A stretch of 64,000 bases of DNA from Beijerinckiaceae bacterium (GTDB lineage: Bacteria > Pseudomonadota > Alphaproteobacteria > Rhizobiales > Beijerinckiaceae): contig CANGBC010000001.1 in assembly GCA_947452005.1 (NCBI GenBank), positions 248,001-312,000 on the forward strand. Direction: 5' to 3'. The translations under genes were made by a program, and so were the position numbers. Under the pieces are notes generated by a model. The model had not been told where the DNA came from. It did not search any database and saw only the letters and a list, made by a program, of their open reading frames with translations. Each line of letters starts with the position of its first letter. The first letter of the stretch is position 1. This document shows positions 1 through 11,765 of the stretch, one piece after another.

Positions 1-476
1 ATGATGAAAGGCGTCTTGCGCGCAATCGCCAGTTCCATGCCTGTCACAATGGCTTCGCCTGCGGCCATGCCCAGCGAACCGCCCATGAATTCGAAATCTT
101 GCACCGCGACTGTGGCGGGGGCGTTTTCAATCTTGCCATAAGCAAGCTTCACCGCATCCTGCGCACCGGTCTTCGAGCGATAGTCTTTCAGGCGATCTGT
201 GTAGCGCTTCACATCCTTGAACTTCAGCGGATCCGCTGGAACGTCAGGTGTGGCGATCTCTTCATAAGAACCATTGTCGAAGAGATGGGTCAGACGCGAC
301 TTGACCGGGCAGCGCATGTGATAGCCGGAGCCCGGCACCACAAAGAGATTGGCTTCGAGATCCTTGTGAAAAACGAGCTGTCCAGAATCAGGGCATTTCA
401 CCCAAAGATTTTCGGGCGTCTCGCGCTTCAGGATTGAGCGGATCTTCGGCGGGACGACGTTGGAAATCCAGTTCAT
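1..476 (-). CDS. accD: Acetyl-CoA carboxylase carboxyltransferase subunit beta (partial, N-terminal part)
   Basis: Beta subunit of the carboxyltransferase that moves the carboxyl group from biotin to acetyl-CoA to make malonyl-CoA, the first step of fatty acid synthesis in the cytoplasm. The 158 visible residues start at the ATG at 476 ([14 protein letters not shown]) and include the family stretch [16 protein letters not shown]. The C-terminal half lies beyond the left edge. The N-terminal zinc ribbon found in E. coli AccD is degenerate: KCPDSGQ and VVPGSGYHM stand where the CxxC pairs would be, which is usual in Rhizobiales. The gene sits 14 bases after trpA on the same strand, so it is probably cotranscribed with the trp genes. 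Confidence 0.95.
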   Translation of the reverse strand, partial: MNWISNVVPPKIRSILKRETPENLWVKCPDSGQLVFHKDLEANLFVVPGSGYHMRCPVKSRLTHLFDNGSYEEIATPDVPADPLKFKDVKRYTDRLKDYRSKTGAQDAVKLAYGKIENAPATVAVQDFEFMGGSLGMAAGEAIVTGMELAIARKTPFI

Positions 477-490
477 CGAATCCTCGGTGC

Positions 491-1330
491 TTATTCGGCT
501 GCAGCTTTGCGCACGCGGCGCACGCCATCAGCAATGTCAGAGACAAGCGCGGTCACGGCAGCAATGGTTTTTGCTGTTGCCGCACCTTTCTCGTCGAGCG
601 AATTTTTCAATGTGTCGATCAAGGCTGAGCCCACCACAACACCATCAGCTGATTCAGCCAGCGACGCCGCGGTCTGTGCGTTCTTCACGCCAAAGCCGAC
701 GGCAACCGGCAATTTCGTGCTCTTCTTGATCCGCGCCACAGCGCCAGCCACTTTGGAATAATCCGGCGTGGCAGCGCCCGTGATGCCTGTGATCGAGACG
801 TAATAGAGAAAGCCCGACGTATTGGTCAGCACTTTGGGCAGACGCTTTTCATCGGTTGTGGGTGTCGCGAGGCGAATGAAGTTGAGGCCAGCTTTCAGTG
901 CCGGAATGCACAGCTCATCATCTTCTTCCGGCGGCAGATCGACAACGATCAAACCATCAACGCCAACCTCTTTGGCCTCAGCCAGAAACTTGTCGACGCC
1001 ACGTACATAGATCGGATTGAAATAGCCCATCAGCACGATGGGTGTTTCATTGTCGGTCTTGCGGAAGGCGCGCACCAGACCGAGCGTTTTGGCCAGCGAC
1101 ATGCCAGCCGCCAGTGCCCGCAAGCCTGCGGCTTGAATGGACGGACCATCAGCCATCGGATCGGTGAAGGGCATGCCGATTTCGATCACATCGGCGCCAG
1201 CTTTGGGCAGCGCCGAGATGAGTTCGAGCGAGGTTGCTGGATCAGGATCGCCAGCCATCAAGAAGGTGACGAGTGCTGCACGTCCTTCGGCCTGACATTT
1301 CGCGAAGCGCGTTTCGATTCGCGTCGTCAT
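491..1330 (-). CDS. trpA: Tryptophan synthase alpha chain
   Basis: Cleaves indole-3-glycerol phosphate to indole and glyceraldehyde 3-phosphate; indole passes through a tunnel to TrpB. The active-site region [15 protein letters not shown] carries the two acidic residues that match Glu49 and Asp60 of the Salmonella enzyme. The length of 279 residues is normal. The ATG at 1330 overlaps the trpB stop by one base (TGATG), the classic coupled arrangement. A GTG one codon upstream at 1333 is the alternative start. It forms an operon with trpB upstream and accD downstream. Confidence 0.97.
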   Translation of the reverse strand: MTTRIETRFAKCQAEGRAALVTFLMAGDPDPATSLELISALPKAGADVIEIGMPFTDPMADGPSIQAAGLRALAAGMSLAKTLGLVRAFRKTDNETPIVLMGYFNPIYVRGVDKFLAEAKEVGVDGLIVVDLPPEEDDELCIPALKAGLNFIRLATPTTDEKRLPKVLTNTSGFLYYVSITGITGAATPDYSKVAGAVARIKKSTKLPVAVGFGVKNAQTAASLAESADGVVVGSALIDTLKNSLDEKGAATAKTIAAVTALVSDIADGVRRVRKAAAE

Positions 1331-2547
1331 CACATGCCCCCCAGATGTTCAGCAACCGTAAAGATGTCCTTGTCGCCGCGACCGCAGACGTTGATCACCA
1401 TGAGATGATCTTTCGGCTTGGTCGGTGCGAGTTTGGTCACATAGGCGAGCGCATGTGCAGGCTCGAGTGCTGGAATAATGCCTTCGAGCTGACAGCACAG
1501 CTGCAAAGCATCAAGCGCTTCTTTGTCGGTTGCAGATGTGTAGGTCACGCGCCCAATGTCGCGCAGCCATGCGTGCTCGGGGCCAATGCCTGGATAATCA
1601 AGGCCAGCTGAAATCGAATGGCCTTCATTGATCTGGCCATCGTCATTCATCAAAAGATAAGTGCGGTTTCCATGCAGAACGCCGGGCTTGCCGCCAGCCA
1701 GTGAGGCTGCGTGACCGTCAGGAACACTCAAGCCATGACCGGCTGCTTCCACGCCATAAATCTCGACGCTTTTGTCATCGAGGAAGGGATGGAACAGGCC
1801 AATCGCATTCGAGCCGCCGCCGATACAGGCAACGAGTGAATCGGGCAGACGACCTTCTGCCTCTTCCATCTGCCAGCGGACTTCCTTGCCGATGATCGAT
1901 TGGAAATCGCGCACCATAGCTGGATAGGGATGTGGGCCTGCAGCCGTGCCGATGCAATAAAACGTATCTGCGACATTGGTCACCCAATCGCGCAGAGCCT
2001 CATTCATCGCATCTTTCAATGTACGCGCGCCCGATTGCACCGGCACGATTTTCGCGCCAAGCATTTTCATGCGGAAGACATTCGGCTTCTGACGCTCAAC
2101 GTCGACAGCGCCCATATAGACGACGCATTCAAGGCCATATTTCGCGCAAGCGGTGGCAGTTGCCACGCCGTGTTGGCCAGCACCTGTTTCAGCGATGATG
2201 CGTTTCTTGCCCATGCGACGTGCGAGCAGAATTTGGCCGAGTACATTGTTGATCTTGTGCGCGCCTGTGTGGTTCAGCTCGTCGCGTTTGAAATAGATTT
2301 TCGCGCCGCCACATTTTTCCGTCATGCGTTCCGCATAATAGAGCGGGCTCGGACGACCGACATAATGTTTGGCCAGATCATCAAGCTCGGCCTGATAGGC
2401 AGGATCGGCTTTGGCGACCTCATAGGCCTTCTCAAGATCAAGGATGAGCGGCATCAAAGTCTCGGCGACGAAGCGTCCGCCAAAGATGCCAAAATGCCCG
2501 CGCTCATCTGGCCCGGTGCGATAGGAATTCTGAAGTTGGGTGCTCAA
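1330..2547 (-). CDS. trpB: Tryptophan synthase beta chain
   Basis: PLP enzyme that condenses indole with L-serine to give tryptophan. It has 405 residues, the usual length. The PLP lysine lies in [13 protein letters not shown] and the cofactor phosphate cradle in GGGSNAIG. The N-terminus [16 protein letters not shown] is typical of TrpB1. The gene lies 30 bases after trpF and overlaps trpA by one base, so the order on the minus strand is trpF-trpB-trpA-accD. Confidence 0.98.
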   Translation of the reverse strand: MSTQLQNSYRTGPDERGHFGIFGGRFVAETLMPLILDLEKAYEVAKADPAYQAELDDLAKHYVGRPSPLYYAERMTEKCGGAKIYFKRDELNHTGAHKINNVLGQILLARRMGKKRIIAETGAGQHGVATATACAKYGLECVVYMGAVDVERQKPNVFRMKMLGAKIVPVQSGARTLKDAMNEALRDWVTNVADTFYCIGTAAGPHPYPAMVRDFQSIIGKEVRWQMEEAEGRLPDSLVACIGGGSNAIGLFHPFLDDKSVEIYGVEAAGHGLSVPDGHAASLAGGKPGVLHGNRTYLLMNDDGQINEGHSISAGLDYPGIGPEHAWLRDIGRVTYTSATDKEALDALQLCCQLEGIIPALEPAHALAYVTKLAPTKPKDHLMVINVCGRGDKDIFTVAEHLGGM

Positions 2548-2577
2548 CGCGTTTGGCTCCTCAAGTCGGGCCGTGTC

Positions 2578-3336
2578 TTACCGCGTTGTGCGTGTCGAAC
2601 CAAGCGGTTCCATGCGTGTGGGTCCACGCAGCGCGGTGATGAAAGCGTCAATCCGGGTGGGGTCTTTGACGCCGGGGGCGCTTTCGACCCCCGAGGAGAC
2701 ATCCACCGCCCCCGCTCGCGTGCGGGCCGCGGCCTCAGCCACATTGCTGGCGTCCAGCCCGCCCGAGAGCATGAAGGGGGATTTGAGGGACAGTCCGGCC
2801 AGCAGATCCCAGTCAAAGGTCAGGCCATTGCCACCGGGCAGATCAGCGCCTTTGGGTGGCTTGGCATCAAACAGCAGGCGGTCGGCGATCCCGTCATAGG
2901 CGGGGATGGCGGCCAGATCGGCAGGTCCTGATATGCCCAGCGCTTTCATGATCGGCAGGCCATAGCGGGCCTTGGCTGCCATGATGCGTTCGGGGCTCTC
3001 GCTCCCATGAAATTGCAGCATGTCGGGCTTCATCTGGGCCACGATGGCATCCAGCAGATCATCCTGGGCATCGACGCTCAGGGCCACTTTGACAGCCCGG
3101 TTGGCGGCTTGGTAGGCCAGCGGCCGGACCGCCTCAAGTGTCAGATTTCGCGGGCTTTTCGGGAAAAAAACGAAGCCCACCAGCTCGGCCCCCGCAACCA
3201 AGGCGGTCTCCAGCGTGTCAGGCGTCGACAGGCCGCAAATCTTGACTGCAGGGCCCCTGCGCATGGGTTCGCCAAGCGCCGCGCGCAGCGGTGCTGGAAG
3301 GGCGAGGCCATCAAGAAAGGCGGGCAGGGTCGACAT
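2578..3336 (-). CDS. trpF: Phosphoribosylanthranilate isomerase
   Basis: TIM-barrel isomerase that performs the Amadori rearrangement of phosphoribosylanthranilate in tryptophan synthesis. The catalytic cysteine lies in VKICGLSTPDT and the partner aspartate region in ALSVDAQDD. The start is uncertain: ATG at 3336 (MSTLP) is given here, ATG at 3363 is possible, and ATG at 3264 would give the 228-residue length closest to other rhizobial TrpF proteins. None has a strong ribosome binding site, but the extra codons look coding. The gene follows the lapA-domain gene and leads the trpFBA-accD run. Confidence 0.93.
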   Translation of the reverse strand: MSTLPAFLDGLALPAPLRAALGEPMRRGPAVKICGLSTPDTLETALVAGAELVGFVFFPKSPRNLTLEAVRPLAYQAANRAVKVALSVDAQDDLLDAIVAQMKPDMLQFHGSESPERIMAAKARYGLPIMKALGISGPADLAAIPAYDGIADRLLFDAKPPKGADLPGGNGLTFDWDLLAGLSLKSPFMLSGGLDASNVAEAAARTRAGAVDVSSGVESAPGVKDPTRIDAFITALRGPTRMEPLGSTRTTR

Positions 3337-3386
3337 GGCGCTTTGCTCGCATGGCGCGCGCATCAAGTCCAGCGGATCGGAGCCGT

Positions 3387-3731
3387 TCAGGCTGCGTCGC
3401 GGGGTCGCTCAAGGGAGGCCGGGAGGCGGCTGGCGAGCTCGGAGCGCAGCCGGGCTGCCTCTTGCCGCAGGCGTTCGCTTTCAGCCCGGGTCAGGCGTGC
3501 CGCGCGGCGATGGCGGCCCTGCGACCACCAGGTCACCAGGCTGCCCGCCACAATGCCCAGAATGGCAGTGGCAAAGGCGACGAGAAAGAGGGGAGCCTGG
3601 GTCTCGAAAAGCGGGCCATTGCCCGGGAGCGGGTCTAAAACAACCCGCACCATGTCACGATTGGCAACGGCCAGACCCAGAAGGATCAGGCCGAGCGGGG
3701 TCAGGAGGAGCCATTTCAGGACTGTTTTCAT
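3387..3731 (-). CDS. LapA-domain (DUF1049) inner membrane protein
   Basis: Small membrane protein with two hydrophobic helices (about residues 3-20 and 44-66) followed by a charged, arginine-rich helical tail of about 45 residues. This is the layout of the LapA/DUF1049 family, which in E. coli helps lipopolysaccharide assembly by working with LapB. No LapB is visible here, so the role is inferred from the fold only. The start at 3731 (MKTVLKWLLL) is preferred over a codon five residues upstream because it begins right at the first helix. Position between ihfB and trpF is conserved in Rhizobiales. Confidence 0.75.
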   Translation of the reverse strand: MKTVLKWLLLTPLGLILLGLAVANRDMVRVVLDPLPGNGPLFETQAPLFLVAFATAILGIVAGSLVTWWSQGRHRRAARLTRAESERLRQEAARLRSELASRLPASLERPRDAA

Positions 3732-3761
3732 CTCATGTCCCCGCACGCTCCGGCGCGGAGC

Positions 3762-4049
3762 TTAGCCCTGCACGTCGTTCAGACGCTCACGCATTTCTTT
3801 GCCCGTTTTGAAGAAAGGCACAACCTTCTCATCAACCTCAACATGGGCACCGGTGCGCGGGTTGCGACCCAGACGCGCATCGCGGCGCTTGACCGAAAAC
3901 GCGCCAAACCCACGCAATTCAACGCGATCTCCGCGCGACAGCGCATGGGTGATCTCATCGAGAATGGCATTCACGATATTCTCGACATCTCGCAGGTAGA
4001 GATGGGGATTGCGTTCAGCGATACGTTGGACGAGTTCAGACTTGATCAC
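3762..4049 (-). CDS. ihfB: Integration host factor subunit beta
   Basis: DNA-bending nucleoid protein of the HU/IHF family, 95 residues. It starts [15 protein letters not shown] and contains the beta-arm segment [20 protein letters not shown], in which the NPRTG turn holds the proline that intercalates DNA. It pairs with IHF-alpha, which is not in this window. It lies between sppA (upstream on the minus strand) and the LapA-domain gene, an arrangement common in Alphaproteobacteria. Confidence 0.96.
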   Translation of the reverse strand: MIKSELVQRIAERNPHLYLRDVENIVNAILDEITHALSRGDRVELRGFGAFSVKRRDARLGRNPRTGAHVEVDEKVVPFFKTGKEMRERLNDVQG

Positions 4050-4115
4050 TCTTGGCCCCCGGAAAATGACTGCAAATACGGTCCAGAATTGACGGACCTG
4101 TTGGTCAGAAAAAGC

Positions 4116-5087
4116 TCAATCAACTGGAGTAACTTGCCAAACTGAAACGAGACCGTCAAGGAGACGGGTCTCATTCAGTTGGCCAAGGCGCTCGAGCTGG
4201 GCTGCCGCCCCGCCCCAGCCCATCAGCTCGAAAATGCGTGCGGAGGCACCCAGAATGCCCAGCCGCTCCAGACTGCGCTCTTTCTTCCAGTCTCGGACCG
4301 GCAGGTTGTGGTCGATTTTCTTCTCCGCCTCCAGCCAGGCAATGGCTTCACGTTCGCCGCCCAGCGCATCGACCAGTTTCAGCCCCATGGCCTGACGGCC
4401 CGTGAATACGCGGCCATCGCTGACTTTGGTCAGGTCCTCGTCGCTCATCTGGCGGCGGGTTTTTACGAGGTCCTTGAACCAGACGTAGGAATCCGAGACG
4501 AGCGCGGCGAGCGCTTCGCGCGCTTCTGGGGTGGTGGGTTCAAAGCCGTTGGGGGACGCTTTCAGGGGAGAGGATTTCACCGATTCCACCGACACGCCGA
4601 CCGTCTCCAGCAATTTTCCAAAATTGGGAAATTGAAACAGGACGCCAATCGAGCCGACCAGCGAATTGCCTTCGGCAAAAATACGCTCGGTGCCAAGCGC
4701 AGCAATATAGCCACCCGAGGCCGCCATTGTGCCAACCACCGCGACCACAGGCTTCTTTTCAGCCACCTGGCGCAATTCATTGTAGAGGCGCTCTGATCCG
4801 GTGGTTGTGCCACCGGGGCTTTCAATCGAGACGATCAGGGCTTGCGCATTTTTGGAAGCACCGATGTCGCGCACCAGTTTCAGCGTGTCTTTGTCGCCCG
4901 TGATGACGCCCTCAATCGACAGGCGCGCAATATGTTTGCCATGCGTGGCTTCGCCCCCGGCGTACCGCATGCCCACAGCAACGGCGCCCGCAATCAAGAC
5001 GAGAAAGAGCGCCACGCGCCAGAATGTCAGCTTGCGCCGCAAAATGCGCCGATCAACGAGATGGTCCGGATCGGGAAAAGAAGCCAT
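4116..5087 (-). CDS. sppA: Signal peptide peptidase SppA (short form)
   Basis: Membrane-anchored S49 serine protease that degrades signal peptides left after secretion. One N-terminal membrane helix (about residues 21-40) is followed by the protease domain. The nucleophile is predicted as Ser124 in AASGGYIAALG and the general base as Lys176 in VKSSPLKAS, with the spacing of the Ser/Lys dyad of short SppA proteins. The start at 5087 (MASFPDPDHL) is chosen because upstream codons have no family likeness. It follows the rpsA terminator and precedes ihfB. Confidence 0.93.
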   Translation of the reverse strand: MASFPDPDHLVDRRILRRKLTFWRVALFLVLIAGAVAVGMRYAGGEATHGKHIARLSIEGVITGDKDTLKLVRDIGASKNAQALIVSIESPGGTTTGSERLYNELRQVAEKKPVVAVVGTMAASGGYIAALGTERIFAEGNSLVGSIGVLFQFPNFGKLLETVGVSVESVKSSPLKASPNGFEPTTPEAREALAALVSDSYVWFKDLVKTRRQMSDEDLTKVSDGRVFTGRQAMGLKLVDALGGEREAIAWLEAEKKIDHNLPVRDWKKERSLERLGILGASARIFELMGWGGAAAQLERLGQLNETRLLDGLVSVWQVTPVD

Positions 5088-5178
5088 GTGCGCGTCTCTC
5101 TTCAAAAGGAAGTTTGGGCCAAAACCTAGTGCCGCCCGCACACCCTTGCAAGGAAACATGGTGCCGGGACAATGTCAT

Positions 5179-5210
5179 AAAAAAAGCCCGCGCATTGCTG
5201 CGCGGGCTTC
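5179..5210 (-). terminator. Rho-independent terminator of rpsA
   Basis: Ten-base-pair stem, 5184-5193 against 5200-5209, with a six-base loop, followed on the minus strand by a run of seven T residues. It lies 23 bases after the rpsA stop and upstream of sppA, so it separates the two units. Confidence 0.9.
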
Positions 5211-5232
5211 ACTGAACTCACACGTGAGCTGA

Positions 5233-6993
5233 TTACTTCTTGTCGCCTTCGCGTGCCTTCAAGGCAGCGCCCAGGATGTCGCCAAGCGAAGCGCCCGAGT
5301 CGGCTGAGCCGAACTGAGCAATGGCTTCCTTTTCTTCGGCCATTTCAAGCGCCTTGATCGACACGGCCACCTTGCGGGCCTTGCGATCAAACTGCGTGAT
5401 GCGGGCATCGACCTTTTCGCCAACAGCGAAGCGCTCAGGGCGCTGGTCTGCACGGTCACGAGCCAGTTCGCTGCGCTTGATGAAGGTGACGAGATCGGTA
5501 CCGGCCAGCTTCACATCGATGCCGCCTTCCTTCACTTCGACAACTTCACAGGTGACGACGACGCCCTTCTTGAGGTCTCCGCCTTCTTCACCCGAAGTGC
5601 TGGCTGCGCTGGTGTTGTTGCCACCGCCCTTGCCTTCGAACGGATCAGCACCAAGCTGCTTGATACCGAGCGAGATGCGCTCCTTCTCGATATCCACGTC
5701 CAAGACCTTCGCCTTGACCATGTCGCCCTTCTTGAACTCTTCGATGACCTGTTCGCCCGGACGGTTCCAGTCGAGATCGGAGAGATGGACCATGCCGTCC
5801 ACATCGCCGTCGAGGCCAATGAACAGGCCGAATTCGGTCTTGTTCTTGACTTCGCCTTCGACTTCGGCGCCGACAGGATACTTCTGAGCGAAGACTTCCC
5901 ACGGATTGGCGAGTGTCTGCTTGAGGCCGAGCGAGATGCGGCGCTTGACCGAATCCACTTCGAGAACCTGCACATCGACTTCCTGGCTCGTCGAAACGAT
6001 CTTGCCGGGATGCACGTTCTTCTTGGTCCACGACATTTCAGAGACGTGGATGAGGCCTTCAATGCCAGGCTCGAGTTCAACGAACGCGCCGTAATCGGTG
6101 ATGTTCGTGACGCGGCCATGGAAGCGGGCTTCGATCGGATACTTGGCTTCAATGCCCTGCCACGGATCATCCAGCAGCTGCTTCATGCCAAGCGAGATGC
6201 GATGCGTGTCGTGATTGATCTTGATGATCTTCACGCGCACCGTCTGGCCGATGTTGAGCACTTCGGTCGGATGATTGACGCGACGCCATGCAATGTCGGT
6301 GACATGCAGCAGGCCGTCGATGCCACCCAGATCCACGAACGCGCCGTAATCGGTGATGTTCTTGACCATACCCTCGATGACCTGACCTTCTTCAAGGTTG
6401 GCCACGATTTCATGACGCTGTTCAGCGCGGCTCTCTTCGAGAACGGTACGACGCGACACGACGATATTGCCACGACGACGATCCATCTTGAGGATCTGGA
6501 AGGGCTGCGGAACGCCCATCAGCGGGGTCACATCGCGGATCGGGCGAATGTCGACCTGCGAGCGCGGCAAGAAGGCCACAGCGCCGTCGAGATCGACAGT
6601 GAAGCCGCCCTTGACCTGATTGAAGATAACGCCGTCGACCTTCTCGCCGGCTTCGAAAGCCTTTTCGAGCTTGACCCAGCTCTCTTCGCGACGAGCCTTG
6701 TCGCGCGAGATGACAGCTTCACCGAGCGCGTTTTCGATGCGCTCCAGGTAAACTTCAACGACATCACCCACCTTGGGGGCAGCGTCGCGGCCAGGGCCAG
6801 TGAATTCACGGATCGCCACGCGACCTTCGGTCTTCAGACCGATATCGATGACGAGGACATCTTTTTCGATACCAACAACGGTTCCCTTAACAACGGAACC
6901 CTCGAAAGCTTCGTTTTCACCGTAGCTTGCGTCGAGAAGCGCTGCGAAATCATCGCGCGTCGGGTTGAGGCTCGATTCAGTGGAAATAGACAT
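5233..6993 (-). CDS. rpsA: 30S ribosomal protein S1
   Basis: Large RNA-binding ribosomal protein that recruits structured mRNAs to the 30S subunit. Its 586 residues contain six OB-fold S1 repeats, visible as recurring segments such as GMVKNITDYGAFVDLGGIDG, GRVTNITDYGAFVELEPGIEG and GEVKNKTEFGLFIGLDGDVDG. The ATG at 6993 is preceded by an AGGAGA ribosome binding site. A roughly 245-base leader separates it from cmk, and a strong terminator follows. A serine- and glycine-rich linker (GKGGGNNTSAASTSGEEGG) lies between repeats five and six. Confidence 0.98.
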   Translation of the reverse strand: MSISTESSLNPTRDDFAALLDASYGENEAFEGSVVKGTVVGIEKDVLVIDIGLKTEGRVAIREFTGPGRDAAPKVGDVVEVYLERIENALGEAVISRDKARREESWVKLEKAFEAGEKVDGVIFNQVKGGFTVDLDGAVAFLPRSQVDIRPIRDVTPLMGVPQPFQILKMDRRRGNIVVSRRTVLEESRAEQRHEIVANLEEGQVIEGMVKNITDYGAFVDLGGIDGLLHVTDIAWRRVNHPTEVLNIGQTVRVKIIKINHDTHRISLGMKQLLDDPWQGIEAKYPIEARFHGRVTNITDYGAFVELEPGIEGLIHVSEMSWTKKNVHPGKIVSTSQEVDVQVLEVDSVKRRISLGLKQTLANPWEVFAQKYPVGAEVEGEVKNKTEFGLFIGLDGDVDGMVHLSDLDWNRPGEQVIEEFKKGDMVKAKVLDVDIEKERISLGIKQLGADPFEGKGGGNNTSAASTSGEEGGDLKKGVVVTCEVVEVKEGGIDVKLAGTDLVTFIKRSELARDRADQRPERFAVGEKVDARITQFDRKARKVAVSIKALEMAEEKEAIAQFGSADSGASLGDILGAALKAREGDKK

Positions 6994-7185
6994 ATGGTCT
7001 CCTGAAATGCCCGAGGTCGGGCGGCCGGCTGGGTTTGTGTTTCAAAATGCTTTTTCGCGTCCGGATGTCGGTCGGCGTTGCGACCGGATCTGCTCCTTGG
7101 AGCATGCCGGCTGGCCGGAGCAAAAAAGTGGGGTCCAAATGAAACCGGGCGAAGAGGACTTATCTCTCCACCCGAATTCGAGCGC

Positions 7186-7215
7186 CTTCTAGCAGGGGCT
7201 CGCCCTGACTGGCAA
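7186..7215 (-). promoter_or_regulatory. Possible rpsA promoter
   Basis: On the minus strand TTGCCA (7210-7215) and TAGAAG (7186-7191) are separated by 18 bases, a fair fit to a sigma-70 promoter. It would give rpsA a leader of about 185 bases. The leader holds short hairpins, for example TGCTCC-TT-GGAGCA near 7090. This is a by-eye call only. Confidence 0.3.
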
Positions 7216-7239
7216 GTTGATTCGATAAAACGGGGGTTT

Positions 7240-9763
<2,524 letters not shown>

Positions 9764-9917
9764 TCTCTCAGGGGTTGTGGTGCGGCGGCGATTGGGTTAC
9801 ACAGCCGCCCACCAAACAGCTCTGAGCAATCAGTCAATTGGTTCGCTGCCGGCAGCGCTTGTCCTCCCCAAAAGGACAATCTGCCGGAAAGACCCCAAAG
9901 GTCTGGCGAAAAAACGT

Positions 9918-9993
<76 letters not shown>

Positions 9994-10014
9994 AATTTAT
10001 TATCTCATTAGATC

Positions 10015-10932
10015 TCACGTCTCGGCCGGTTGCTCGCGCCCATCGCGGCTGCGGCGCAGGCTCTGAGCCATGGTCGCTGCATGGTCCAATGCGAGCGCGG
10101 CCTTCTCGAATGCCAGCGGGTTGAAGCCGCCCAGCAGCATGAGGCGTTTGTCGAGATAGCGCAGCGCGAACAATTCGGCATCCATGATCTTGCCACCGAC
10201 CGTGAAAACATCGGGGGCGGGCGGCGCGCCAAAATGGTCTGCGGAGGCGCAGAACGCACGTGTGTAGGCCACGTAATCGTGGTCTTCAAATCTGAAGCCC
10301 AAAGGTCCGCGCAGTGCATCACGCACGGTACGATCATAGGGAATGAAGATCGTGGGCAGGCAGGAAAACGCGAATTTTGAAATCAGCGATGTTTCCCGGT
10401 TTTGCGTAATCCCCTCTGACAGCGCGCGCGATGCGAGGGCGCTTACATCACTGCAACGCGCGTCGAGGGACTGCGTGCTTGCCGCCAGAAAGATGGGCCG
10501 CGCGACGTGGTTCAAAAAGTTTTGCATGCGCAAAAAGGCGTCGGTGCCATGTTTCTTGGGAATCCGCCTAACCAGCATCCAGAGCACCAGCCAGCGTTGA
10601 AACTCGTCGGCTGAAAATTCATGGTCGCGAATTTTTTGCGAATAGGCACCCTCATCACCAAACCACGAGCAAACAGCACCGATTGCTGCGGCTTGTTGCA
10701 AATAGTCGGCGGGGTAGGACGGGAGGCTGGCGATAGTTTTGCTGGACGCACGTTTGGCTGTCGACTTGCGCTCAGGCGTGGGGCGGCTTGCCAATTCGGC
10801 TTGCAGCAAGGGCAGCAGCTCTTGGGCTTTCTTCGCCCGGGCTGGTGTTTCGAGCGCCTTGGCGACGTTTTCAATCCAGCGCTGTAATTCTGAGGTGGAA
10901 CAAGACCGAATTTGTTGATCCGTCATGATCAT
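10015..10932 (-). CDS. Conserved hypothetical protein next to tRNA-Ala
   Basis: A 305-residue soluble protein that I do not recognise. It starts with a helical segment (about residues 1-50), has a Ser/Lys/Arg-rich linker, then an all-helical domain with WFGDEGAYSQKIRDHEF near the middle. A later stretch, ETSLISKFAFSCLPTIFIPYD, looks like a pattern seen in some helical proteins of unknown function. There is no signal peptide or membrane helix. The ATG at 10932 overlaps the stop of the small upstream gene by four bases (ATGA), so the two are coupled. It ends 21 bases from the tRNA, on the opposite strand. Confidence 0.7.
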   Translation of the reverse strand: MIMTDQQIRSCSTSELQRWIENVAKALETPARAKKAQELLPLLQAELASRPTPERKSTAKRASSKTIASLPSYPADYLQQAAAIGAVCSWFGDEGAYSQKIRDHEFSADEFQRWLVLWMLVRRIPKKHGTDAFLRMQNFLNHVARPIFLAASTQSLDARCSDVSALASRALSEGITQNRETSLISKFAFSCLPTIFIPYDRTVRDALRGPLGFRFEDHDYVAYTRAFCASADHFGAPPAPDVFTVGGKIMDAELFALRYLDKRLMLLGGFNPLAFEKAALALDHAATMAQSLRRSRDGREQPAET

Positions 10933-11144
10933 GACGGGGTCGCCACCCCGGCCATGTCATCGAAAATATAAGCCTCGCTGACGCGCAGAAATTGCGCCAG
11001 ACGATCCCAGGCAAGCGCCTGCTCGTCATGGCCCATGCAGCGATGTTGGAACGCGAGCGAGGCGGCGTGGCTCTCGTCAACCAGTGTGTCTTCGTTGAGA
11101 AGGAGCAGCGTGTCAGGCGTGCGGACGGCGTTGATTTGCTGCAT
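10929..11144 (-). CDS. Small hypothetical protein, first gene of a two-gene operon
   Basis: A 71-residue protein, MQQINAVRTPDTLLLLNE at the start, that I cannot assign. It is mildly acidic and probably helical, with no membrane segment. The ATG at 11144 is used; a GTG two codons upstream is possible. It overlaps the 305-residue gene by four bases. A small gene coupled to a larger helical one near a tRNA resembles the layout of some toxin-antitoxin or defence pairs, but no family motif supports that. Confidence 0.55.
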   Translation of the reverse strand: MQQINAVRTPDTLLLLNEDTLVDESHAASLAFQHRCMGHDEQALAWDRLAQFLRVSEAYIFDDMAGVATPS

Positions 11145-11265
11145 GTGCACAGTCTCTCATGGCGGCGTTGCTTATTTTTTACTACGTGACGCAGTCAGAA
11201 CTGGACCTTCGCATTCCGAGGTCTTTTTGCGTGGGCGGCTAATCCTTTAGTTTGTATCTCAGGCC

Positions 11266-11293
11266 TTTTGCAGACTGTATTTGCAGTGCAAAA
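11266..11293. promoter_or_regulatory. Dyad TTTTGCA-N14-TGCAAAA in an AT-rich intergenic region
   Basis: Perfect seven-base inverted repeat, 11266-11272 and 11287-11293, within an AT-rich stretch between the minus-strand two-gene operon and the plus-strand exported protein. The spacing would place the half sites about two helical turns apart, compatible with an operator. No regulator is linked to it. Confidence 0.25.
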
Positions 11294-11402
11294 ATTAAGT
11301 TTACTCATTCTGAGTCAGCTGCTTGCCTATTCTTTCAGCTATTTGTGTTGCCACACTACAGCTAAGCTGAGGCTCGCGTCCGTTGGCGCCAGGGTGATGC
11401 TG

Positions 11403-11705
11403 ATGTTGCGTAACTCGTCTGTCTTTGTCGTGCCTGTGGTGCTGGTGCTTGGGTCTATTCCCGGTTTTGCCAACGAGCCCCCGCCGCCGCCCAAACCCGC
11501 TCCGGCGAAAAAGACCGAGCCGCCGGGACTGACGGGCAATAAAATTCCGCAATGCGTGGAAGGCCAATATGTGGCGGCCATGATCTGTAAATGGGCCGCG
11601 CCGGGCTTTTACCTTGAGCATGGGATGAAATATCCTGCGCCCTGCCCGCCCGGCATGACCTCGCCAGCGGGTGCGAAAAACAGGTCTTACTGCACAGCCG
11701 AGTGA
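11403..11705 (+). CDS. Small exported proline-rich protein
   Basis: About 100 residues with a clear signal peptide (hydrophobic VFVVPVVLVLGSIPGFA, cut before NEPPPPP). A Pro/Lys linker follows, then a short domain with three or four cysteines (QCVEG, MICKW, PCPPGM, YCTAE) likely held by disulfides in the periplasm. The ATG at 11403 has AGGG eight bases upstream; the ATG at 11397 is the alternative. I do not recognise the family. Confidence 0.6.
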   Translation: MLRNSSVFVVPVVLVLGSIPGFANEPPPPPKPAPAKKTEPPGLTGNKIPQCVEGQYVAAMICKWAAPGFYLEHGMKYPAPCPPGMTSPAGAKNRSYCTAE

Positions 11706-11765
11706 GTTTGCGCGCTATGGGCTTGGTCGCTAGAGGAGGGCGAGCCTCAACAGGATTGCCCGCTC

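Noticed and set aside
1900-2931. Open frame of 343 codons on the plus strand across trpB and trpF
   Set aside because: Antisense shadow of two clear genes, no ribosome binding site or domain.
5785-7005. Open frame of 406 codons on the plus strand across rpsA
   Set aside because: It is antisense to the six S1 repeats, has low-complexity repeats mirroring them and no family likeness.
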